This document shows positions 39,585 through 46,496 of a DNA stretch of 64,000 nucleotides, in pieces; the stretch's first letter is position 1, and each line of letters opens with the position of its first letter. The notes under the pieces are model-generated. The model made no database searches and was not told where the DNA came from. It was given only the letters and a program-made list of their open reading frames with translations. Source of the stretch: Actinacidiphila guanduensis (GTDB lineage Bacteria; Actinomycetota; Actinomycetes; Streptomycetales; Streptomycetaceae); contig NZ_FNIE01000010.1 in assembly GCF_900103985.1 (NCBI RefSeq), positions 124,001 through 188,000 of the forward strand, in the 5' to 3' direction. The position numbers were made by a program, and so were the translations under genes.

Positions 39585-40715
39585 CTAGTAATCCAGCTCC
39601 GCCAGCTCGCGCACCAGGCGTTCGCGCACCCGCGGCACCCCGGTCAGCAGCGGCACCGCGGCGTTGCGGGCGGCGCGGGCGGGGGCGGCGCGCAGCGCCG
39701 CCAGACGGGTCATGCGGTCGGTGAAGGCGACCACCCGCCGGGCGACGGGCAGCCGCCGCTCCTCGTACTCCGCCAGGCGGTCGGCCGCGAGGGCCCGTCC
39801 GAGCTCGCGGGCGTCCTGGATACCGGTGTTCATGCCCTGCCCGCCCGCGGGGCTGTGGACGTGGGCCGCGTCGCCGGCGAGCAGCACCCGCCCGTCGCGG
39901 AAGCGGTCGGCGACCCGGTGGTGGACGTGGAACCGCGAGCCCCACACGACCCGGTGGACCTGCCCCTGCCCGGGCGTCCGCGCGTCGAGCAGGCGCTGCA
40001 CGTACTCCTCGCCGGGTTCCTCGGGCGCGTCGTCGGCGATGGCGACGATCCGGTACCGCTCGCCCGGCAGGGGCGCGACGACCACCAGGCCGTCGGCGTG
40101 CACGTTCGCCGAGACCTCCTCGTGCCCGGGCGCCCAGTCCATCGCGACATCGGCGAGCACGAAGGACTCCTCGTAGGTGCCGCCGGCGAAACCGATGCCG
40201 GCGGCGTCGCGGACGGTGCTGTGCATGCCGTCGGCGCCGACCGCGTAGGCGGCCCGCAGGGTCTGCCCGTCCGCCGTGGTGAGGGTGACGCCCCCGGCGT
40301 CCTGGACCAGGCCGCGCACCTCGACCGGCCGGTGCACCTCGCCGCCCGCCGCCCGCAACCGGTCGAGCAGCACCGCCTCGGTCTCGCTCTGCGGGACCAT
40401 CAGGGTGTACGGGTACGGCGTGGGCAGGCCGGCGAAGGACAGCCGGGCCAGCGCCCGGCGGCCGTCACGAAGGGTGAAGCGCCGCACCGGCACCCCCCTG
40501 GCCACGAGTTCACCCGAGGCGCCCAGCTCCTCCAGCACCTCCAGCGTGCGGGCGTGCACGGCGGCCGCGCGCGAGGTGTTCGCACCTTCGGCGAGCCGGT
40601 CCAGCAGCACGAAGTCCACGCCGGCCTCGGCGAGGGTGAGCGCGAGGGTCAGCCCGGTCGGTCCCGCGCCGACGATGGCGACGTGCGTGCTGTCCGGAAG
40701 CGAAGTACCGGCCAT
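39585..40715 (-). CDS. FAD-dependent aromatic monooxygenase-like protein
   Basis: This 376-residue group A flavoprotein has the dinucleotide fold VAIVGAGPTGLTLALTLAEAG (13-33), the DG-type motif AVGADGMHSTVRDAAGI, and GRVLLAGDAAHVHSPAGGQGMNTGIQDA for FAD ribityl binding. It lacks the long C-terminal domain of phenol hydroxylases. It probably hydroxylates an aromatic or polyketide-like substrate. Its start is 53 bp downstream of the methyltransferase stop on the same strand, so the two may form an operon for modification or detoxification of one compound. Confidence 0.88.
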   Translation of the reverse strand: MAGTSLPDSTHVAIVGAGPTGLTLALTLAEAGVDFVLLDRLAEGANTSRAAAVHARTLEVLEELGASGELVARGVPVRRFTLRDGRRALARLSFAGLPTPYPYTLMVPQSETEAVLLDRLRAAGGEVHRPVEVRGLVQDAGGVTLTTADGQTLRAAYAVGADGMHSTVRDAAGIGFAGGTYEESFVLADVAMDWAPGHEEVSANVHADGLVVVAPLPGERYRIVAIADDAPEEPGEEYVQRLLDARTPGQGQVHRVVWGSRFHVHHRVADRFRDGRVLLAGDAAHVHSPAGGQGMNTGIQDARELGRALAADRLAEYEERRLPVARRVVAFTDRMTRLAALRAAPARAARNAAVPLLTGVPRVRERLVRELAELDY

Positions 40716-40768
40716 GGAGGTCCCCTTTCACCGCTGCGTCGGGCGCCGGTCATGCGCCCGACGGTCGC

Positions 40769-41509
40769 CTACCCCCGACTGGCCACGGTGATGATTTCGG
40801 GACTGGCGTCGGTGACCGGCGTGCGGTCCCAACTGCCGTACTGCTCTTGGACGGTGAAGCCCGCCTCGGTGAGGAAGGCGTGGAGTTCGGCGGGGCCGGG
40901 GAAGCGCAGGCTCTCGGTGAGGACGCGCAGCACGGTGCCGTCGGGGGCGGCCACGGTGCCGTGGAAGGCGACGATGCCGTCCGCGACGGAGTCGACCTCG
41001 TGCCAGTAGCGCAAGGGGCGGCCCTGCTCGTCCACCACCTCGACGACGTCCTCGGGGTTGCGGGCGGTCCAGCCCTCCCAGGCGCGGGCCAGCGGGTGGC
41101 GGGTCTCGAAGGCGAAGCGCCCGCCCGGCCGCAGCGCGGCGTGCACCCCGCGCAGGGAGGCGCGTATGTCGTCGTCGGTGAGCAGGTTCTGGAAGGCGTG
41201 GCCGGTCATGGTGGCCAGCGCGAAGCCGGCGCCTTCGGGGGCCTGCGCGGCGGCGGCTTCGATCCACTCGATGCCCTCGTGCCGCCGGGCCCGGTCCAGC
41301 ATGGCGCGGTCGGGGTCGATCCCGGTGAGGCGTCCGCGGTGGCCGCGGGCCCGGGCGAGGGCGAGCATCGAGCCGGTGCCGCAGCCGACGTCCAGGACGG
41401 AGTCGGCGGCCATCACCAGCGGGAAGTAGAACCCGTCGTCCATCCGGTGGTCGGGGTCCCAGGGGTTCAGCGTGTCGTACAGGGCGGCGGCATCGGCATC
41501 GGTGAACAC
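40769..41509 (-). CDS. class I SAM-dependent methyltransferase
   Basis: The protein has the SAM-binding motif I DSVLDVGCGTGSMLALA, an acidic LTGIDPDRAML loop (motif II) and LRPGGRFAFETRHP (motif post-II/III). This is a class I methyltransferase of the Methyltransf_25/11 type; the substrate is unknown. The GTG at 41509 gives 246 residues beginning at the first family-like sequence (FTDADAAALYDTLNPWD). The frame extends 76 codons further but with an Arg/Pro-rich, non-conserved sequence. No strong ribosome-binding site confirms the start. Confidence 0.82.
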   Translation of the reverse strand: MFTDADAAALYDTLNPWDPDHRMDDGFYFPLVMAADSVLDVGCGTGSMLALARARGHRGRLTGIDPDRAMLDRARRHEGIEWIEAAAAQAPEGAGFALATMTGHAFQNLLTDDDIRASLRGVHAALRPGGRFAFETRHPLARAWEGWTARNPEDVVEVVDEQGRPLRYWHEVDSVADGIVAFHGTVAAPDGTVLRVLTESLRFPGPAELHAFLTEAGFTVQEQYGSWDRTPVTDASPEIITVASRG

Positions 41510-41715
41510 CGGCGCAGTCTGCGCGGGCGCCCTGCGGGCGGGCAACGGGTTTTCCGTCCGGTGGACGGCCACGGCAGGCGCCCTCTGCGCAGCGGCCGTA
41601 CGCCGGTCCTGCCCCGGACGTGGCGGTGTACGCCGCGGGTGGCGGCGCCGCTCCCGCTCCGCCCGGACCGGCGAACCGTGGGCCGCGGGCGCACGGGCGG
41701 AGCCCCGTACGCAGA

Positions 41716-41764
41716 CCGCCGCCCCGGCGGTGCGCACGGGGGCGGCGCACCGCCGGGGCGGCGG
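41716..41764. terminator. hairpin with 20-bp perfect stem
   Basis: The arm 41716-41735 is the exact reverse complement of 41745-41764, with a 9-nt loop. It lies 107 bp beyond the MFS stop on its downstream side and upstream of the methyltransferase, so it most likely terminates the MFS transcript. The remainder of the 361-bp gap 41510-41870 shows no gene. Confidence 0.75.
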
Positions 41765-41870
41765 ATTCGGGGGCAGGCGGCCGGGTGTCCCGTCCCCACG
41801 ATGACCCGGCTGCCGGCCCCCGGCCCGGTGCCCTCCGCTCGTCGGGCGCCGGGGGTCCGGGGGCCGCCGG

Positions 41871-43400
41871 TCACATGTGGACGGCCTGGCCTGCGGTGAG
41901 GTTGGGACGGCCGCTGCGGTACATCAGCGCCGCGATCACCGTGCCGGCGGCGAAGAAACCGGCCGACCACCAGTAGGCAGTGGAGTAGCTGTGCAGCTGG
42001 GCGTGGGCGAGGATGGCCGGCGCCGTGCCGTGGCTCTTGACGTAGTTCGTGGCGGCCGCGGTGGCCAGGGTGTTCAGCAGGGCGGTGCCGATGGAGCCGC
42101 CGACCTGCTGCATGGTGTTGACGCCCGCGGAGGCCACGCCCGCGTCCTCCTCGGAGATCCCGGAGGTCGCCACGCTCATCGCCGTCGGCATGGCCAGGCC
42201 GATGCCGAGGCCGATCACGATCAGCGGCGGCAGGACGTTGGCGGCGTAGGTGCTGCCGCCGTCCAGGAGGGTCAGCCAGGCCATGCCGACCGCGGACAGC
42301 GCCATGCCGAGCGGCACGACCGGGCGCGGGCCGAACCGCGGCACCAGCACGGTGGTGGCGATCTGGGCGGCGACCATCAGGGCGCCGATCATCGGCAGGA
42401 AGCCCAGGCCGGTCTTGACCGGCGTGTAGTGCAGCGTGAGCTGGAGGTAGTAGGTCAGGAACAGGAACACGCCGAACATGCCGACACCGGCGATGCCGAG
42501 GATGGCGAACGAGGCGCCGCGGTTGCGGTCCACCAGCACGCGCAGCGGCAGCAGCGGGTGCTGCGCCCGGGTCTGCCACCAGGTGAAGGCGGCCACCAGC
42601 ACCACGCCCAGGGTCAGGAAGCCCCAGGTCAGCGGGGAGCCCCAGTGGTGGGTCTCGGCGTTGGAGAAGCCGTAGACGATGCCGAACAGGCCGGCGGTGA
42701 CCAGGATGGTGCCGGGCAGGTCGAGGCGGGGCCGGTCGGCCGGGGCGCCCTTGCGGAGCAGCGCCATGCCGCCGATGAAGGCGATGACGGCGAAGACCAG
42801 GTTGACGTAGAGGGTCCAGCGCCAGCTGAGGTGCTCAGTGAGGACACCGCCGAGCAGCAGGCCGATGCCGCCGCCCGCGCCTGCGATGGCGCCGTAGATG
42901 CCGAACGCCTTGGCGCGCTCCTTGGCGTCGGTGAAGGTGGTGTTGAGCAGCGACAGCGCGGCGGGGGCCAGCAGCGCGCCGAACAGGCCCTGCAGGGCGC
43001 GGCCGCTGACCAGGACCTCGAAGTTCTGGGCGGCGCCGGCGAGCGCGGAGGCGCCGGCGAAGCCGACCACGCCGACGAGGAAGACGATCTTGCGGCCGAT
43101 CAGGTCGGCGAGTCGCCCGCCGAGCAGCAGCAGGCTGCCGAAGGCGAGGGAGTAGGCGGTGACGATCCACTGCCGGTTGCCGTCGCTGAAGCCGAGGGCC
43201 TTCTGGGCGGAGGGCAGGGCGATGTTCACGACGGTGGCGTCCAGGACGACCATCAGCTGGGCGATCGCGATGACGGCGAGCACCCACCAGCGGTGGCCGG
43301 GGCGCTCCTCCACGGCGTGCTTGTCGTGCTTGTCGAGCTCTACCGGACCGGCCGGTGAGGGCTCGCCGACGTGGGCGTCGGCTGCGGACGAGGTCGACAT
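41871..43400 (-). CDS. DHA2-family (14-segment) MFS drug exporter
   Basis: This 509-residue exporter has the family motifs LMVVLDATVVNIALPSAQKALG (motif D1 in the first segment), LLLLGGRLADLIGRKIVFLVG (motif A) and RALQGLFGALLAPAALSLL (motif B/C region). Fourteen hydrophobic segments fit the EmrB/QacA group that expels antibiotics or cationic compounds using the proton gradient. The ATG at 43400 follows CAGGAG; an upstream frame to 43553 runs through the operator sites. Two palindromes upstream imply repression by a TetR-like protein, but no such gene is adjacent. Confidence 0.92.
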   Translation of the reverse strand: MSTSSAADAHVGEPSPAGPVELDKHDKHAVEERPGHRWWVLAVIAIAQLMVVLDATVVNIALPSAQKALGFSDGNRQWIVTAYSLAFGSLLLLGGRLADLIGRKIVFLVGVVGFAGASALAGAAQNFEVLVSGRALQGLFGALLAPAALSLLNTTFTDAKERAKAFGIYGAIAGAGGGIGLLLGGVLTEHLSWRWTLYVNLVFAVIAFIGGMALLRKGAPADRPRLDLPGTILVTAGLFGIVYGFSNAETHHWGSPLTWGFLTLGVVLVAAFTWWQTRAQHPLLPLRVLVDRNRGASFAILGIAGVGMFGVFLFLTYYLQLTLHYTPVKTGLGFLPMIGALMVAAQIATTVLVPRFGPRPVVPLGMALSAVGMAWLTLLDGGSTYAANVLPPLIVIGLGIGLAMPTAMSVATSGISEEDAGVASAGVNTMQQVGGSIGTALLNTLATAAATNYVKSHGTAPAILAHAQLHSYSTAYWWSAGFFAAGTVIAALMYRSGRPNLTAGQAVHM

Positions 43401-43450
43401 CTTGCGTGCTCCTGAAGGGACGGGGAGGCGCGGATGATCCGCTGGAAGAA

Positions 43451-43510
43451 CGAAACGGTTTCGTACTCGAACGACGGTACGTCGCGACTTATCGAAACGC
43501 AAACGTTTCG
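43451..43510 (-). promoter_or_regulatory. two operator-like palindromes upstream of the MFS gene
   Basis: CGAAACGGTTTCG (43451-43463) and CGAAACGCAAACGTTTCG (43493-43510) are inverted repeats sharing the CGAAAC half-site. Their centres are about 44-45 bp apart. They bracket the likely MFS promoter and resemble TetR-family operators. Confidence 0.7.
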
Positions 43511-43684
43511 CTGCCTCCCCGCATGTGCGCCTCCTCACAGCCGGGCGCATCAACCTTCCCGCCCCTTCCCGGCGTCCTCAGCCCCCGCGGGCGCCCGCCC
43601 GGAGACCCTGCGCCCGGACATCACGGCGATCCCCCTGCGCGACGCCCCCCGAGCGGGGTGGTCCTGGCCAGCCGCACCGGGTCC

Positions 43685-44137
43685 TCAGGCGGGCACGTAG
43701 GACCTGCTGTCTGCCCAGTCGCCCCGCGCCCGCACAAGCGCGGCCCGCACCTCGCCGTCGAGCAGGTCGGCGTGGGCGCGTAACGCGGCGGCGAGGCGGG
43801 CGAGACCGTCCGGGTCGAGTCCCGGGACCATGTAGTCGTCGACGAGGCAGAGGTTGGCGACGGGCTGCCGGAGTTCGGGTTCGGGGGCGTAGGGGTCGCA
43901 GTCGATCCCGACGTGGAGAACCTCGACGGATTCGGTCGCGGTCCCCGTCCGCCCGTCGGGGACGTGGACGGGCAGCGGGCACCCCACGAAGCCGCGGTGG
44001 TGGTTGATGTCGCTGAGCATCAGGCCGAGCCGTTCGATCGGAACGCCCTGGGCGCTTGGGTCCTCCTCGGCCCAGTCCGGCAAGTGGCCACTGATACTGA
44101 AGCCGGTGTCGGTGGTGATGGTCCAGGTTCTGCTCAC
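43685..44137 (-). CDS. DUF6907-like hypothetical protein
   Basis: This 150-residue protein contains TWTITTDTGFSISGHLPDWAEEDPS, HVPDGRTGTATESVEVLHVGIDCDPYAP and an Ala-rich C-terminal helix DGLARLAAALRAHADLLD. Proteins of this style occur in Streptomyces next to GntR regulators in integrative-element-like cassettes. The GTG start overlaps the upstream gene's stop (GTGA). Function is unknown. Confidence 0.6.
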   Translation of the reverse strand: MSRTWTITTDTGFSISGHLPDWAEEDPSAQGVPIERLGLMLSDINHHRGFVGCPLPVHVPDGRTGTATESVEVLHVGIDCDPYAPEPELRQPVANLCLVDDYMVPGLDPDGLARLAAALRAHADLLDGEVRAALVRARGDWADSRSYVPA

Positions 44138-44814
44138 GTTTCCGGGCTCCTCGGTTCAGGGGTGGTGAGGTGGACGGGGGCGAAGCCGGTAAGCCTCACG
44201 ACGAGTTGGTGGGCCCGTACCCAGGGGATGCGGGGGTCGTCGTAGGCGAACCAGCCGACGTCGACAGGTTCAGGGGCAGCGCGGCCGGCCGGGCGGTGGA
44301 GGATCCCGTTGACACCGACGGGGGCGAAGTGCCGTACGCGCAGGGCGGTGACGGCTCGCCGCAGATGCGGGCAGGCGGTCACTGAGCGGTGCGCGCAGGG
44401 GCGGCAGACGGGCGGGTGAGCGGTCTTCTCGTCGCGGGGCCGCAGGTGGTCTGGCCGCGCGTCGACCAGCCACAGCACGCCGTCGCGCGTACGGTCGGCG
44501 GGCCCGCCGCAGATCTGGCAACGCACCCCGCTCATGGCGATCCGCTGCCGCAGGCTGTGCACCTGTCCGAACCGGGGCCGCCCCTTTCCGGGTTGCGAGG
44601 GCGCCCGCGACCACAGCACGCCGTACCCGTCCCGATCGAACCCCCGTTCGTCGGCATACCCGATCCCCCGCCCGTCCTGCCGCCGGACAACGGGCATCAC
44701 CCCGGGGGGTTCTCCACTCCAGAGCACGACGTAGGGCACGTGCTCGTGCCGAGGAGGGTTCGAACGGCCCCGCTCCGGTGCGGGGTTTGGCGAACGTGTA
44801 CGCAACTGCTCCAC
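44134..44814 (-). CDS. hypothetical protein with cysteine pairs, GntR-cassette member
   Basis: The protein has PYVVLWSGEPPGVMPVVRRQDGRGIGYADERGFDRDGYGVLW in its first third, then CQICGG and CRPCAHRS, possible zinc ligands, and ends near LTGFAPVHLTTP. The family is not one I can name; similar proteins accompany GntR regulators in Streptomyces. The start is uncertain: GTG codons at 44817 and 44814 directly follow GGAAGG, a spacing that is too short to be ideal, and the frame also opens from a TTG at 44868, but that TTGACA looks like a -35 and the extension would cover an operator. Confidence 0.55.
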   Translation of the reverse strand: MEQLRTRSPNPAPERGRSNPPRHEHVPYVVLWSGEPPGVMPVVRRQDGRGIGYADERGFDRDGYGVLWSRAPSQPGKGRPRFGQVHSLRQRIAMSGVRCQICGGPADRTRDGVLWLVDARPDHLRPRDEKTAHPPVCRPCAHRSVTACPHLRRAVTALRVRHFAPVGVNGILHRPAGRAAPEPVDVGWFAYDDPRIPWVRAHQLVVRLTGFAPVHLTTPEPRSPET

Positions 44815-44824
44815 CACCTTCCGT

Positions 44825-44887
44825 AACTGGCTTGAGCCAGTTGAGCATTGGGGCGCGAACGCTGTCAAGCGACTGGCTCAAGCCAGC
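44825..44887. promoter_or_regulatory. paired operators between GntR gene and divergent cassette
   Basis: AACTGGCTTGAGCCAGTT (44825-44842) and ACTGGCTCAAGCCAGC (44872-44887) are near-perfect inverted repeats with a 2-bp centre, 46 bp apart. The site nearest the GntR start lies 16 bp upstream. This layout fits autoregulation and control of the divergent pair by the GntR protein. Confidence 0.8.
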
Positions 44888-44902
44888 TGTTAGCCTTCTC
44901 GT

Positions 44903-45688
44903 GTGCCCACCTCTTCCCCTTCGCCCGAACCGCTCCCGAGCAGGCGGATCGCCGAGACGCTGCGTGCCGCCATCGAGAACGGCGAGCTGTCACCCGGAGA
45001 CCGGCTCCCCTCGGAGCGCTCCCTCGCCGAGCAGTACGGCGCGGCTCGCAACACCGCCCGTGAGGCGATCCGCATCCTTGCCGAGCAGGGCTTGGTCATC
45101 GCCGAGCACGGACGCGGCGTCTTCGTCCGCGAACGAAAACGCCTCCTGCGTTTCGGCAGCGACCGCTACTCGCTCAAGAATCGCGAGACGGGCCTGACGC
45201 CTTTCCGGTTGGAGGCCGCGCGCCAGGGCCGGACAGCGCGGATCGAGGTCCTGGGCATCACGCGCGAGGAGCCGCCCGAGGACGTGGCCGAACGGCTGGG
45301 CGTTCCCACCGGAATCGCCGGCGTCGTACACCGCGAGAACCACTACTTCGCCGACGACGAGCCCGTGCAGATCGTCTCCACCTACCTGAAGTGGGAGGAG
45401 GCGCAGGGCACGCCGCTCATGGAGCCGCGGTCCGGACCGCACGGGATCTACGGCCGGCTGGAGGAGCTCGGGCATGTCATGACGCGGGGACGCGACGAGA
45501 TCACGGCACGCATGCCCTCGCCGCACGAATCCGCGCTTCTCCGACTCCCGCCGGGCGTACCGGTCCTCGAGGTGTTGCACACCAGCTTCGACCAGAACGC
45601 AGAGCCCTTCGAGGTGTCGCGCTACGTCCACCGGGCCGACCGCGCCGGGCTGCTCTACGAACTCCCCGTCGAGCAGGCCGAGTCCTGA
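44903..45688 (+). CDS. GntR/HutC-family regulator with UTRA domain
   Basis: This 261-residue regulator has a GntR winged helix (SRRIAETLRAAIENGELSPGDRLPSERSLAEQYGAARNTAREAIRIL, residues 13-58) and a C-terminal UTRA ligand-binding domain (PFRLEAARQGRTARIEVLGI to YVHRADRAGLLYELP). The GTG at 44903 has no ribosome-binding site. TTAGCCT lies at about 44890-44896, close enough to be a -10 for a leaderless transcript. The paired palindromes upstream are its likely operators. The acetyltransferase gene follows 13 bp downstream. Confidence 0.9.
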   Translation: MPTSSPSPEPLPSRRIAETLRAAIENGELSPGDRLPSERSLAEQYGAARNTAREAIRILAEQGLVIAEHGRGVFVRERKRLLRFGSDRYSLKNRETGLTPFRLEAARQGRTARIEVLGITREEPPEDVAERLGVPTGIAGVVHRENHYFADDEPVQIVSTYLKWEEAQGTPLMEPRSGPHGIYGRLEELGHVMTRGRDEITARMPSPHESALLRLPPGVPVLEVLHTSFDQNAEPFEVSRYVHRADRAGLLYELPVEQAES

Positions 45689-45701
45689 GGTGGGAGACGT
45701 G

Positions 45702-46223
45702 ATGACCGAGTCCCGCGGGCCCGTGGTGCGGCCGATCCGGGCGGAGGACGTGGCCGATGCCGCCACCGCGCTCGTGGACGTCCACGGCACGGACGGCTAC
45801 CCGGTGGAGGGGGTCGCGCAGCCCGAGGCGTGGATCGCTCCGCCCGGGGTCGTCGCGGCATGGGTCGGCGTGCTGGACGGCCAAGTCGTCGGCCACGTGG
45901 CGGTGATGAGCCCCAACGGCGACGAGGACGCGGTGGCGCTCTGGCGAAGCCGGGGCGCGGACGGGGCGGACATCGGCGTGCTCGCCCGGCTCTTCGTCGT
46001 ACGGGCCGCGCGCGGGCGGGGCCTTGGTGAAAGCCTTGTCCGAGAGGCCATGGCCTTCGCGCGCGCCCGCTCCCTGCGGCTCGTCCTCGATGTCCTGCAC
46101 AAGGACGCCGCGGCGATCCGCCTCTACGACCACCTCGGCTGGCACCCGATCGGCGAAGCCCAGCACCACTACGGCACCAACCCCCCCGCCCCCGCCCGCT
46201 GTTACACCTGGCCTTCGCCGTAG
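45702..46223 (+). CDS. GNAT-family N-acetyltransferase
   Basis: The 173-residue protein has the GNAT core: RPIRAEDVADAATALVDVH at the start, GQVVGHVAVMSP, and the acetyl-CoA-binding segment LFVVRAARGRGLGESLVREAMAFARAR followed by LDVLHKDAAAIRLYDHLGW. The ATG at 45702 follows GGGAG at 5 bp and is chosen over a GTG at 45690. It is in the same direction as the GntR gene, 13 bp downstream, so the two are probably co-transcribed. The acceptor is unknown. Confidence 0.88.
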   Translation: MTESRGPVVRPIRAEDVADAATALVDVHGTDGYPVEGVAQPEAWIAPPGVVAAWVGVLDGQVVGHVAVMSPNGDEDAVALWRSRGADGADIGVLARLFVVRAARGRGLGESLVREAMAFARARSLRLVLDVLHKDAAAIRLYDHLGWHPIGEAQHHYGTNPPAPARCYTWPSP

Positions 46224-46237
46224 GGAGTCACCAGCAC

Positions 46238-46471
46238 ATGAGGCCCACCCCGGCAGACCCCGATGCCTGGAACGACTACCTCGCCGAGGGCAACGCCACC
46301 CAGGCACGCAAACGTGCGGCCCGAGCTGCGCCGCACAGGGAACCCCGGTTCGTTGGCCCGCAGGGGGGATGGCGGGTGCCGTCCGCGGCCGCGGCCGTAC
46401 GTCGGGAAGCCGCGCCGCTTGGGCCCAATTTCTGTTATCCCACTGCTCAGTGGACCCTCTCCTGTGTGTAG
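46238..46471 (+). CDS. possible small protein at the end of the GntR cassette
   Basis: A 77-residue frame opens with MRPTPADPDAWNDYLAEGNATQARKRAARAA, which looks protein-like, but codon bias falls off in the second half. It may be a degraded or truncated gene. It lies 14 bp after the acetyltransferase stop. I would not rely on it without homologues. Confidence 0.3.
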   Translation: MRPTPADPDAWNDYLAEGNATQARKRAARAAPHREPRFVGPQGGWRVPSAAAAVRREAAPLGPNFCYPTAQWTLSCV

Positions 46472-46496
46472 GGAACCGAGGAAGTGGAGCGAGGCT

